NCBI GenBank assembly: GCA_003339415.1
Contig: PDHQ01000004.1
Location: 518,077 to 582,076, forward strand
Reading direction: 5' to 3'
Source: Ophiocordyceps camponoti-saundersi (nom. inval.)
Lineage: Eukaryota > Ascomycota > Sordariomycetes > Hypocreales > Ophiocordycipitaceae
DNA: 64,000 nt
In this document: in pieces, positions 12,073-22,935 of the stretch
Numbering within the stretch: position 1 is the stretch's first letter
How the letters are laid out: the number at the start of each line of letters is the position of its first letter
Position numbers and translations under genes: made by a program
The notes under the pieces: model-generated
What the model was told of the DNA's origin: nothing
What the model saw: only the letters and a program-made list of their open reading frames with translations
Databases searched by the model: none

Positions 12073-12554
12073 AGTCCATCACCAACAACGCAGATAAAGG
12101 GGAATTCGACCCTCCGTCTCTCAAAGCCTCGTCAAGGCACCATTCAACCGGCAGAAAAAAAATCAAGCCCTCACAAGGCAACGCAGAGATAGGCATCCGG
12201 GCTATCCTTAGCTATTAACGGAGCCGAAAAAAATAAGCCACATAGGGCAAAGGCCACTTAGGGCACACACAGAAGAAACAGAAGAAAAGGAAGCCGGCAG
12301 GCCGAGCAACGCTCCAGGCCACAGAAAGTCGAAGATCAAGGCCACAAGGGCAGAAAAGGTAAAAGGCCCCTAAGGGCAGCGGCGTCGGTAGCCGGGCTCG
12401 TAGGCAGTCGTCATTGCCGGAGGCATTATCGCGGACGTCATCGCGGGCGGCAGGCAAAGGTAATAGCGGTAGCGGCAGGCGTAGGCAGATTAGATATTAT
12501 CGTGATCAGAAGAAGGTCGTCACCCGGGCCTTGCGGCCCCCTGTCTCGGTCACC

Positions 12555-12714
12555 AGAAAGAAAGGATAACTGCCTCAAAGCAGCAAATCGGTCGTGCTCA
12601 ATTTGACCTAAGGATGATGATCTGTCTAGAAAGGGGGGAGGGGGGTCGTGCCAATTTGTACCCGCGGCCGTACCAAACGTGCCTTCCATGGCAGGGCCTC
12701 ATACCTGCCCATCA
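12555..12714. repeat. Direct repeat, right copy
   Basis: Right copy of the same repeat, offset 642 bp from the left one and followed by ACCAC. Perfect identity suggests recent insertion or gene conversion. Confidence 0.85.
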
Positions 12715-13780
12715 ACCACCACTGATACCCTGGGGGGTATTTCATGTACTTCTTGTGGCACGTGACGGCCAACTGTCTCCCGTCCGCGACCTATCCGGGG
12801 AAAAGAGAGGGAGAGAGAGAGAGATGTCTTCCTTGACGGCTGGCAACTACTATGTTCCTACCTTTATGCACTGCTTTTATATACCTATGTATGCGTAGAA
12901 GCATAGTCGATACGCGGAACTTTCCACTCCAGCGCTGCCGGCTTGAGCCGCTCCCGAGTCCCTTCGACTCGGCTCCCGCCGGCTCGTTCTCTCTGGGACG
13001 AACCCTGGTCTCCGAACAAGAGTGATCCTTGGCCGAGAAGACGGACGATGACATTTCACATTTGTCCGGTCCTGATTCGATCCGCGAGATCGGGAGAATG
13101 CACCGATCGTCACACACACACACACATGCATCAAAACCTATCAGTTCGTCACCTTGGAGTGTAACGCGCCATGGGGTGAAATAAGCCCCCTCCTCTCACA
13201 CACAAAAGATGAAATCGAGATGAAGGGCATCTCGATAATTCCATGCAATTCATAGGTTCGCAAGCGTCAACTTCTCAGATCCACAGAGCGCTTCTTGGCA
13301 TGAAGTTGAGTGGATATACAAAACTCTTGGCTACGGCCTCGACTCATGATTCGCAAGCCTGAGCTGTGACTCCCGTATCCTTCCCCCCCCCCAATGTGGG
13401 ACTCTCTCTCTCTGGAGTTTCTTTAGAGCAGTGAAAAGTGAAAATAAGTGAGCGGTGCCGGTATGTAAGTTTGTATGTATGTGTAAGTGTGTCGTTGCCC
13501 ATCCATGTTCACAGCCTTGGGAGAATTGGAAACCCAGCCTTTTCTTCCTCTTCCTTCTTCTTCTTCTTCTTCACTGCCCCCCCTTCCAGTGAATGAAACG
13601 GAGAAAATCATTTATATTAATACAAGGGAATCATTTCACCTCTTCTCACTCTCTCTCACTCTCTCCCTCCCTCCCCTCTCCCCCCCCCCCACGAACTCAT
13701 TCGTCGTATAACACGACCGAAAAAACACCTACATACATGTCTTCATCCTACAACCATCACCGCCATCATCATCACTCACC

Positions 13781-15386
13781 ATGGCGACCAAGGACGAAGA
13801 CGTCTCTTCCTCTTCATCACCGGCCACGCCACCATATGAAGCCGTCGTGGTCGGAAACAATACCAACGACAAATCAAACAACGAATCCTCTCCGCTTCAG
13901 CAGCAAGTAGATGAAACCCGATTCGATGGGCCGAGAGGTTGGATGGTCGTGGCGGCCTCATCCTGCTCTCTGTTTTGCTACATGGGATGCATCTACTGCT
14001 GGGGCATTCTGCAGGTCGAGATATCGCAAAAGACTTCCATGACGTTGCCTTCTCTCACATTTGTCGGCTCGCTTGGAACGTCTTTCATGGCGTCTATAAG
14101 CCCTCTTGTCGGGGAGGCCATCCGTCGATATGGCTATCGTAAGACGGCTTTCGTCGGCGCCTTTCTCCTCGGTTTGGGAGAATTTCTGTCGAGCTGGGTT
14201 ACCCATCATCTCGTGCCTCTCCTGCTCACTCACGGCTGTCTCTTTGGCATCGGCGGAGGTATGACCATTCTGGTAAGTCCATACACCCATCTATCCATCC
14301 GTCTATCCATCCATCTATCCATATACATACACGACTCCTCTCGTCTCTCCAATCGTGGCAAGAAAAAATGCTAATCCCCCCCAACTCTTCATGACAGCCC
14401 TGTTCGACGGCACCTCTCAAGTGGTTTCGCAAGCGTCGAGGCCTCGCCGTCGGCGTCGTCTTCGGCGCCAGCAGCTTAGGCTCTACAGTCATGGCCATCG
14501 CGACAAACTCTCTCGTCACCAGTGTGGGAATCGCCTGGACGTTTCGCATCCTCGGCCTCATCCTATGGGCCGTCTGTCTGCCGGCGGCGCTGTTCATCGG
14601 CCCACCATCGTCACAGGATTCGATCCCACGACTGCAGTGGTACCAAGAAATTTTCCCCTTCCTTTCCCCCCTTCTTGGAGCTCTTGATGATTCTTCTTTA
14701 CTGACATTCCATCGCTATTTCAGGCGCCGCTGGACCGAACCAGACTTCTTGCTGTTGCTCGCAGGCGGAGCCGTCTCGTGCTTCCCCGTCTTCGTTCCGC
14801 CCTACTTCATCCCCGTCTTCGCCCGATCCATCAGCCACTCGAGCTCGACGGGAATCATCGCCCTGACGATTTGGAACATGTCTTCCACCATCAGCCGCGT
14901 CGTCGCCGGCTTCATGGCCGACTCTTACCTCGGCCCCATCAACAGCCTCTGCCTGGCCATCTTCCTCTGCAGCGTCAGCGCTTTGGTCATCTGGCCCTTT
15001 GCCTCCAACATGGGAATCTTGTCCGTTTTCTGCGTCGTCAGCGGCATCGGATGCGGCGCCTTCTTCTCGCTCTTCCCAACCGTCACATCGACAGTGTTTG
15101 GACCTGAGAACACCCTCGGCGTGCTTCCCATGCTATGGGCTGGATGGTTTTTCGGTTACTTTTTCGTGAGTTTCGCCTCCCCAGGAGAAGATGGAAGGCC
15201 CTCTATTCACGGTTTCTACAGGGAACGCCCATAGCTTCACGACTCTATGCGCTGGCTGCGGCCGACGCCGATACGAGCGAATACCGTCCCGCGGCGTTTT
15301 ATGCCGGGGCAGCCTCAATGTTCGGCCTGATTTTTCTCGTCATTCTGCGATACCGTCAGAAGTCCGTCTTATTGGCACGAGTCTAA
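13781..15386 (+). CDS. MFS transporter, monocarboxylate-transporter type
   Basis: Exons are 13781-14272, 14398-14639, 14724-15165 and 15222-15386 (446 residues). The protein is a 12-helix major facilitator resembling fungal MCT-like transporters. It has a polar Ser/Asn-rich N-terminal tail (1-45), then DGPRGWMVV leading into helix 1, a KWFRKRRGLAVG loop 4/5 signature, and a second half opening at PDFLLLLAGG. The first and last introns are clear (GTAAGT...GACAG and GTGAGT...CTACAG). The middle 84-bp intron (14640-14723) is inferred. It is in frame and stop-free, but it has TACTGAC plus TTTCAG and interrupts the family sequence. The substrate is unknown. Fungal members move monocarboxylates, riboflavin or secondary metabolites. 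No biosynthetic partner genes are adjacent. Confidence 0.82.
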
Positions 15387-17401
15387 CTGAAGAATCTCTA
15401 GACAACGAAGCATCGGCCGCGTGAGTGATACCAAGATTTTGTACGTATGTATGTATAGAGCGAGGATGCTGCGGCCCGCATCCGAGGATTATGAGCGACG
15501 GTCTATTGCGAGGTCTGGCTTTACGGACCTGCCACGATACACGAAACAGTCACAGGTGCAGCGAAGGAGCCGTGGACGAGGTATGTTACTTATTGCGGAG
15601 CGGACATGGTCACGCCTCTACCGTGACGGTAGATTAGTAGATTCCGATGATGGCCTAATAATGAAGATGATTGCGAGTGCACGGTGGTGGTGGTGATGAT
15701 GATGATGACGACGCCGTTGCTGAGCCGACGACACCTTATCTACTACCTGTGTAGGTTGTAGGCAAAGATGGAGAAGAAACAGACCAACGGTGAAGCGCAG
15801 ACAACGTGGGACAAGTCATCAACTGATGTTTGCAGAGCGGTGAAGAGAGAACTCCTTGTTTCATTCTCCTTCCATGAGAAAAACTATCCTTTTGGGATGG
15901 TAGCTTTTCTTCGGGATCAGAGTCTGCAGTCTGCCGCGGTCCAAGGCCAGTAAGCGGCTTCATGCCTGGTTGCAAGCTCCCGTCTTGCCAAGGGAAGGGA
16001 GGCGGGATGCGCGCCACGCAGACAGGCAGGCAGCCGAGGGAGTGAGTGAAGAAGTGAGAGTGTGTTGTTTTACCGTGTGGCCGGAGAGGGTGAAGCTGTT
16101 CTTATCTTGATGTTCAGTTCAGATGGACGATGACTGGGATCGGAAGTTGTTTTCACTGCGGCGGGAACAAAGACTTGTCACCCCTGCCGGTTAATACATA
16201 CCTATGTAGGTAGGTAGATAGGGTAGCTGCCGAAGCCGAGATCCTGTTTCGACGAGTCGTTGGCACCACTGCTGGAGAAGCTTGATCTGATGGGGCTTAA
16301 GACGAGGCTTCCAAAGCGTACTAGCAAGTAAGCCGTATGTATGTACGTTGTTGGCATGCAGGTGTGAATGCCGCATGCAAGTCTCAGGAGGAAGAGCTGT
16401 ACATATGTACGGATAGCAGTTTCATACGACGCATATTACTACCTACCACTCCGTCGTTCTTCATGCATCTTGGAGAAGCCTACAGACGTTACAGCGTTTC
16501 CCCTTCTCCTCCGACGCAAAACGATACAACACATAATATCCGTACATACATGCTACATACGCCAGTTCATCATTACTCATCTACAGCCATAAATCAATTC
16601 ACCTGTTAAATTCTAGCCCTTCTCCCGACGGAGGATGGAGTCAAGCTCGGAGACGGGCGGATGAGCTAGCTAGTAATCCGAAATGAAATGCCACATCCGT
16701 CATTAAACGGGGTCCCGATGCAATACATAAAACAAGTGACGTACGCATAAACCTCAGACACGTGAAAAGTAACTACTTCTCTAGCTATGCTGTTTTCCAT
16801 ATCCGGAGCTTGTCATCGCCTTACATACATGTGAACTGACGTGACCCTGTCTATGAATGACCCCCAAACACTATGTGAACACCTACATACGTCCACAATT
16901 ATTCTCTCTCTTTCCTTTTCGCCTTCCACTCTGTTGCTTGACAGCTGCTACAGCATGCCAAAGAAGAGGAGAAATCTCTCACTACCTACCTGTATAAGTA
17001 AGACCGGGAACCGACTCGACCCTCGACCGAGAGATGGCGAGACTACAGCTTTAGTCACCTACCCTAACCCTAAGCTGCAACTCAAGCTGCAGCCCAGACC
17101 CTTCCGCGAACGGCCCTGACTCAGCCATATCATCACCCCCGCATTCATCAACGCACCAGCCGATAGCACCGCGGCATATCCCGCCCGCCCTCTCCTCCTC
17201 CACCCTCCTCAACAACTCTGTAAACCTACCTCTTTTCCTTACTCCCTCCTGTCGTCTCTTCTTCTTCCTCTCTCTTCTTTCCCCTTCCCCTCTGTCTCTA
17301 CTGGACTTCTTCAGCTTTCAAATACAACAAGCAGGTTCATCAGCTATCCCTGTCCTTTCCTCCCGTGACCTCCTCCGCTATCACGACTACCACCTCGTCC
17401 C
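15387..17401. other. Intergenic, about 2 kb without a gene
   Basis: Only short open frames without family resemblance. There are stretches of CATAC/GTATG-type repeats. Near the right end, at 17061-17073, is a telomere-like CCCTAA double repeat, listed separately. The last 250 bp are pyrimidine-rich, as is common for fungal core promoters. Confidence 0.6.
17061..17073 (+). promoter_or_regulatory. Telomere-like CCCTAA double repeat upstream of AK3
   Basis: The sequence ACCCTAACCCTAA lies 329 bp before the adenylate-kinase ATG. TTAGGG-type double repeats in promoters are known binding sites for Tbf1/telobox-type Myb factors in fungi. A near-identical motif in the same orientation relative to its gene precedes CMC1 in this window. 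Function here is inferred. Confidence 0.4.
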
Positions 17402-18280
17402 ATGCAACTCAAGAGAGCAGCGCGCGTCATTCTCGTCGGCGCACCGGGCGTCGGCAAGGGAACACAGAGCGAGCGTCTTCTACAGCGCTTTCCTCAGCTT
17501 CAGTCCGTCAGCGCGGGAGACTTGTTGCGAAATAATGTCAAGAAGCGCACTCCGCTCGGTCCGTCATCACCTTACCCTTCCCTAACCCCCCCCCCATATC
17601 TTACTTTCTACATTCAACCTCGGAGACTGACAAACATTCATCCTATAGGCATCATGGCCGAGCGGACGATGGCTTCCGGAGGTCTCGTAGCCGATGATTT
17701 GATGCTACGTCTGATCTCAGCCGAACTCCGTCAACGGGGCTGGCTCTACGGCCGACCCCAGTTCATGACGCTCTCGTCCGAAGCAACCACCTCCTCCAGC
17801 CCCGAAGCTACCCCCTCGTCCCCTCCCACCTTTGCGCCACTCATGTCCCCCGCGCGCGCATCCGAAGACCCCAACGCCTCCTTTATTCTCGACGGCTACC
17901 CCCGCACCGCCTCGCAAGCCACCACTCTCGACACCATCGTCCCCATCAACCTCGCCGTCTCCATCAAGACACCCTTCTCCGTCATTCTCGATCGCATAGC
18001 CGGTCGCTGGGTCCACGAGCCTTCCGGTCGCGTCTACAACACCTCCTTCAATGCGCCTCGCATCCCCGGCCGGGACGATATCACCGGCGAGCCCTTAGTC
18101 CAACGCCCAGACGACTCCGCTCACGTCTATCGTGCTCGTTATAACAAGTTTCTCGAGACCAGCGAACCACTGCTCGAGCACTACGCCAGGAAGGGCGTCT
18201 TGCTCGAGGTTGACGGCATGACGAGCGATGAGATCAGCCCAAAACTCTATCGAGAATTTGAGATGCGCTTTGGCCGCTGA
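17402..18280 (+). CDS. ADK2: GTP:AMP phosphotransferase, AK3 type, mitochondrial
   Basis: Exons are 17402-17558 and 17649-18280 (262 residues). The enzyme transfers phosphate from GTP (ITP) to AMP in the mitochondrial matrix, recycling GTP from the TCA cycle. The P-loop GAPGVGKGT begins near residue 13, the AMP-binding segment is SAGDLLR, and FILDGYPRT carries the NMP-binding motif. The LID region runs from RWVHEPSGRVYN through the DDITGEPLVQRPDD segment and lacks zinc cysteines, as in fungal AK3. The 90-bp intron is in frame and stop-free, but splicing restores TPLGIMAERTM. A Ser/Pro-rich insertion (SSEATTSSSPEATPSS) precedes the CORE helix. There is no long presequence, and a short uncleaved signal is usual for this family. 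Confidence 0.9.
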   Translation: MQLKRAARVILVGAPGVGKGTQSERLLQRFPQLQSVSAGDLLRNNVKKRTPLGPSSPYPSLTPPPYLTFYIQPRRLTNIHPIGIMAERTMASGGLVADDLMLRLISAELRQRGWLYGRPQFMTLSSEATTSSSPEATPSSPPTFAPLMSPARASEDPNASFILDGYPRTASQATTLDTIVPINLAVSIKTPFSVILDRIAGRWVHEPSGRVYNTSFNAPRIPGRDDITGEPLVQRPDDSAHVYRARYNKFLETSEPLLEHYARKGVLLEVDGMTSDEISPKLYREFEMRFGR

Positions 18281-18725
18281 TACCCAGTTGACCTGTATCC
18301 TTGTGTGTATCCCTCTTGTTCTATGTGTTTCAGGTGAGGCTTTTTCTGTTCATTACTTCTTACTTCTTTCTCTTCTTCTCTTCACTCTTTCGTCTACCAA
18401 GTTATTTTTATGGGTCACTTTGCGCGGCGTCGGTCCGCTTGGTTTGCGGCAAATGCAATACAGCACCAGTAGGAATACACACAGAATACAGCTTCACAAA
18501 TGCGCCGCGCACCTCGAACTTATGACTGTGTCCTCCCCCATCTTGGGCCTCACCCTGCAAGCACGCCGCCCTGAACTAACCCTTCCTCTTCTGCGCACGC
18601 GCCGTCGACTCGCTATTCCCATGCAACTACTCCGTTAAGCCGTAACCTTTCCACTTACTCCATTGCATTGCACGCTTTCACCCCGCCCCATTTTCGACAA
18701 TCACAAGCTTAGCCATCCGTCCCGC
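18281..18725. other. Intergenic between convergent genes
   Basis: Convergent 3' flanks of ADK2 and the ERD2-family gene. A frame overlapping this region is not family-like. Nothing else is seen. Confidence 0.6.
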
Positions 18726-19847
18726 TCAATCCCGCCACTCGTCGCCGCTCGTCATACCTCTGAGCTGGCCTCGCGACGCTGCCGACGAGGTCCCGGCGGC
18801 GGCATCGTCATCGTCGTCATCGTCGTCCAGTGCCCTGGCGAGCTCGTCCGGGTCCCGCATCTTAGCGTCCGGGTCCGCCGCATCTTCGGCGTCGTCGCGA
18901 TTCTGCCGCTCGGTATCCAAAACTCCTTCATCGGCGCTTACGGAGATGCCGCGGGCTCCCCACTTAGGTCGGTTAGTGCGTCTGGCGTCGTCGCCCAACG
19001 CAGGCACATTTTCCTCGTCGTCGACACCGTCGACGTTCTTGCCAAAGATTCGGCGCAGCAACCAGCCGCGACGCATGTCGTCGGCATCGACGAGCCCTCC
19101 GCCACGGAGCTTGACTCTTTGGCGCGTGTAGTAGACCCAGGCAAAGTCAATGTATAGAGCCGTCTGTATGAGACCAAAGATGACGGATACCGTGTCAGGC
19201 TTGCGATCGTCAAACTCGCGCAGGAACCAATTGAGGCAGTACAAGGCCCGATAAGAGCCCAGTGACAAGAGGTAAAAAGAGTCGATGACGGTAGGCACCG
19301 TGGTTTGCCGGAGCAGTAGCAGTTGAGGAAGAACGCATACAGACTCAAGGATCTCTGAGAAGACCCACATCCACTTTATCGAGTCAGCCAGGGTTTCGCG
19401 ATAAGAAAAGGGGCTGGGACAGACTCACAGATCGGAAGCTCCAGACGCGCTCAAACATCAGCATCATAAAGGGTGACAGAACCAGCGACAAACCCAAGAC
19501 GGCGGCGCCTAATTTCCACGACAGCTCACGTTCCCGGGAGCGAGGCAGAACCCATTGCATGACGGCCAAGATATAAAACGAGGAGAGAATGTAGAAGATC
19601 TTGAAGAGCAGGTTCCAGACCGAGTTCTCCATGAAGATGTCGAGGTAGCGAGTGCAAAAGACGAGGGCATAGAGGGCCTGAGTGATGAAAGAGACGCCCT
19701 CGGCGCTGCGATTGCGATGCATACTGGTGATGAGGATGCATTTCGATAGGGCGTGGGACAGATCGCCCAGGATACGGAAGACCTGTTGGAGTCAGCGATT
19801 GCAGCCGTTGACGAAGACCGGGGCGTACGCACGTTCCAGGCCGTCAT
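18726..19847 (-). CDS. ERD2/KDEL-receptor family membrane protein with acidic tail
   Basis: Minus-strand exons are 19847-19833 (15 nt), 19782-19429 and 19373-18726, giving 338 residues. The joints read MTAWN/VFRILGDLSHALSK and WSFRS/WMWVFSEILESVCVLPQ. ERD2 proteins are seven-helix receptors that return HDEL/KDEL cargo from Golgi to ER. Family marks seen are RILGDLSHALSKCIL, GVSFITQALYALVFCTRYLD and VLPQLLLL, followed by ALYCLNW and FAWVYYT. A normal receptor ends about 210-220 residues in. Here a hydrophilic tail of roughly 120 residues follows, with an Asp run of eight residues. Such tailed ERD2 relatives occur in filamentous fungi. Whether this is the HDEL receptor or a paralogue is not clear. 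Confidence 0.85.
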
Positions 19848-21263
19848 GATGTGAATAACGGCGAGAGAGCGCCTTATAAAAGAGAGAGGAGATCGAGTGT
19901 CGACGCGGCCGCCTTCAGAGCTATAGAGGGCGAGGCTGCGGCAAGCTCGCGTCCAACGGTCCAACCAAAGCGGATAGCTTCGTCGGCTATACTTGTGGGG
20001 AGTCGTTGGAATCGTTGTGGGGGGAGGAAGGGGAAAAGGCCTTGATGGATCGACAGTGACAGAGTGATGACCGGATCGGAATATATCGAGTCCCGAGACA
20101 GGTCTTAGCACTGCATTCCTGGCTAAATGAAGGCTTCACTGGGACAGAGAGGTAAGAGAAAAGAGACGGAGAAAGAACAGAAGGAGAGAGAAAAGAAGGA
20201 GAAGCAGAATAAGAAGAAGAATAGGGAGAGGGAGAGAGAGAGAGAGATATACAAGTGGCAGGCCGAGCTCATCTTTCATCATGGTAAAGTACCACGTGTC
20301 TCTCTTCTCTATCAAGGCCATATCTAATGCATCTCGCAGTCGGCCCTCTTCAACCTCCAGTCGCTGATGCTCGTGCTCCTCCTCCTCACCTGCACCTCAG
20401 CTTACATCCACCACATGTTTCCGCGACTTCTGGACTCGAACAAGGATGGGTTGCGTCTTCCTTCTCAATCCCCCTCATTTTTTGCGAACGACACTTGGCT
20501 AAAACCGAAAGGACAGGCCATTGGGGATATTGTGGAAGTTTGCGAGAATCGGCGAGCGCATGAGCCCCTACGTCAGCCTGGCTTGCGTCTTCATGGCGGT
20601 GAGTCGTGATATCGTGTCTTTATGGATGGATCCTCTTCTTTGACACGTTTTCGCAGCTGTCGATGCTTGTCGGCTACTGATCTTATCATGTACGAGCTGT
20701 ACATACATCAATACGAGCGAGGAAGTATCCGCACTCCAAAGCAAAGGGCCCAACGAACCATCAACTGCCTCGCTGATGTCGAAAGGGCTGAGGAAAGGCT
20801 TGGCGGACGTGCCGTACAAGACGGTAAATTTGCATGACGCTGTAATATAGTATGACGTAGTTCGCGGCTGGAACACGCAAATGTTTGTAAATACATACCT
20901 CCCTAACCTAGACTCGTGCCCTTTCCCAGTCTCTTTATCAATCATCCCCATTTACCGACCTACTTACTATTCGCCCCGAAATGTGTCTCGTGCATAGAAT
21001 TGGTCGGCCGTTGATTTTCCGTCCAAGACGCGACAGGAAACTGAGAACGGTGAAGAATCCCCCGATTCGGGCGGGGAAGGCGCGCTAATAAGCTCGCTAT
21101 CCCCGGACTTGGCTGTTACACCTCAAGGTGGAAGGCAAAGAAGGGGGTCCCCGGCAAGGGATGCTGCAATGCGAAGCCCTGAACCTCCCTCTGACTAGAT
21201 CGACGCGACGTGGCGAAGCTGCCTGAAGTCTCAATTCTTCGATTATCAGCAGCTTATCGGGCG
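19848..21263. other. Intergenic, about 1.4 kb
   Basis: Promoters of two divergently oriented genes. A purine-rich AGA/GAGA stretch sits at about 20150-20250. The short open frames (for example 20568-20951 on the minus strand) have no family resemblance. Confidence 0.55.
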
Positions 21264-22343
21264 ATGAAGAGCCTGCTGTGCGCCGTGTTACTGCTGCTGG
21301 TCTCTGCCGTCACCGGCTTGTCCAAGCGGGATGCGGTGCCGCTCGACGAGGATCTGTATCCGGAGCCCAAGTATTTCAGTGAGTCTCTTGCCTGCTTTGT
21401 CCGCCTTGTAAAGACAACCTACTAAACATGCGCGCTAGAGGAGGCTCGGTAAGAGATCTTGTCACGACCGATTTGTTCCATGCGCATCATCCACTGACGT
21501 CTTTCAACCAGCGGCTATGCACACTACGATGCGCGTTTCATGGTTCAGGCCCTCGACGAGGAGCCGCACCGGGATGTCCTCCGGATACTCATCCAGACCT
21601 ACTTGGCAACTTGTCGAGAACTCGGCGTCCAGACATGGCTGATGCACGGAAGCCTCCTCGGTTGGTGGTGGGGGAAAAAGGTCTGTCTCTTCACCAACGC
21701 AAGACGGGTCGCCGCCTCGCTGACGGCCTCGAAGATCATGCCTTGGGACATGGATGCCGATGTACAGGTCACCGAGGTGGACTTGTACTATTTGGCGGCG
21801 CATCACAACATGACTGTATACTACTACCAGTACGGCGATATGAAGGACGGACGCTATTTCCTGCTCGACGTCAACCCGCACTTTGAACATCGCGATACCG
21901 ACGACGCGCTGAACCTCATCGATGCCCGCTGGATCGACATGGCGACTGGGCTTTTCATCGACATCACCGCCGCCCGATACCATCTCGAACATGAAGCTGG
22001 CGAGGGGATACTCTATGATAAAAACGGCCACGAGTTCAGGGTGAGCTATGTGGTCCCCCGAAAGCGAGACACGGGGCTGACATCGGGACGCAGGACACGT
22101 ACGTGTATCCGCTGCGGAACACGACGTTCGAAGGCGTACGTGCCATGATCCCGTTTCGCTACAAGGAAATGCTCGAATCCGAGTACGGAAAGGACTCGTT
22201 GAAGGACACGACGTTTCACGGGTACGTCGTTCTGTTGGGAAGGTGTACTCTTTGGACTCTGAACTGACATGATGTGATGAAGGCATGTCTTTGACGAAAA
22301 GAAGATGCAATGGGTGCTCGAGCCGAGAGAAGAGCGTGTCTGA
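21264..22343 (+). CDS. Secreted/ER-lumenal LicD-family protein
   Basis: Six exons are inferred: 21264-21378, 21439-21448, 21512-21680, 21735-22040, 22094-22221 and 22283-22343 (262 residues). The second exon is a 10-nt microexon that keeps KYFKEARGYAHYDARF in frame. A signal peptide is evident (MKSLLCAVLLLLVSAVTG, then a SKR dibasic site). LicD-fold marks are WLMHGSLLGWWWGKK followed by IMPWDMDADVQV, whose Asp residues bind metal, and later GLFIDITA. LicD proteins act as nucleotidyl/phosphodiester transferases. Fungal relatives of Mnn4 type are linked to mannosylphosphate addition to cell-wall glycans. The enzyme substrate is unproven here. The 54-bp third intron is in frame and was placed because it interrupts the GKK/MPWD core. 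Confidence 0.82.
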
Positions 22344-22935
22344 AGTGATGGCGTCGTGTTACTTGTAGGGCAACTGGCATTGATACCCGGATCGAGTTGT
22401 TTGAAGGAGGGCTGCTGTAGGCTTTGAGACGCCCTAAAGGTGGCGCTACACACCTGCAATATAACTATCTGTATCTTTTCATCGACTCGCTTTCAAGGAA
22501 CTCGTAGCATGCCTCTATAGGCATGTGGTAGGAAGAGGCCTTGAAGTCGTGGGCAAGGAGCTCTAGGTGGTGGTTTATGAATATGAATACTCTTTTTACA
22601 TTAAAAAGGCTAAAAAGGTTATCGGATGCCGAAATTCAAGGGCCGGCGCATACCTCAGCGGTGGGAAGCTGGGTTGAAGGTGTCCGGTCCGGCCACCCTC
22701 CTTCGCCTCCGCTGCCAAACTCGCAGCTGTCAGAGGCAGCGCGGAGCCGACACACACACCTTAATAGGCTGCTGCTTCAAAGGCTCCTATTACGAAGAAG
22801 ACTACCTACTTACCAAGACGGCAGCTGTGAGAATGGGTCAAGTCTGCAGAGAGTATTTTACGTTGCGCATGCATTATGGTGATGTATCAACGAATAGGCT
22901 GCGATCGGGCACAAGACAATAAAAAACATTACTGT
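22344..22935. other. Intergenic
   Basis: Sequence between the convergent LicD and kinase genes. It includes A/T-rich stretches around 22580-22620. Open frames are short. No known family or repeat recognised. Confidence 0.55.

Larger units (their letters stand above)
11913..12714. mobile_element. TRIM-like non-autonomous element with 160-bp direct repeats
   Basis: Two identical copies of about 160 bp lie at 11913-12072 and 12555-12714, separated by about 482 bp. I found no difference between the copies. The whole unit is bounded by the same 5-bp word, ACCAC, at 11908-11912 and 12715-12719, as expected for an integrase-made target duplication. The interior has no intact ORF and is purine-rich with degenerate basic coding potential. 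Size and layout resemble a terminal-repeat retrotransposon in miniature. Against that, the repeat ends are AG...CA rather than TG...CA, and I saw no clear primer-binding site or polypurine tract. Confidence 0.6.
11495..13780. other. Intergenic region carrying a TRIM-like insertion
   Basis: Apart from the direct-repeat element at 11913-12714, no gene is supported. The segment 11495-11907 is the LETM1 promoter side. The segment 12720-13780 contains AC and CT microsatellites (about 13110-13125 and 13640-13690) and the leader of the MFS transporter. Open frames here are short and unlike known proteins. Confidence 0.6.
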
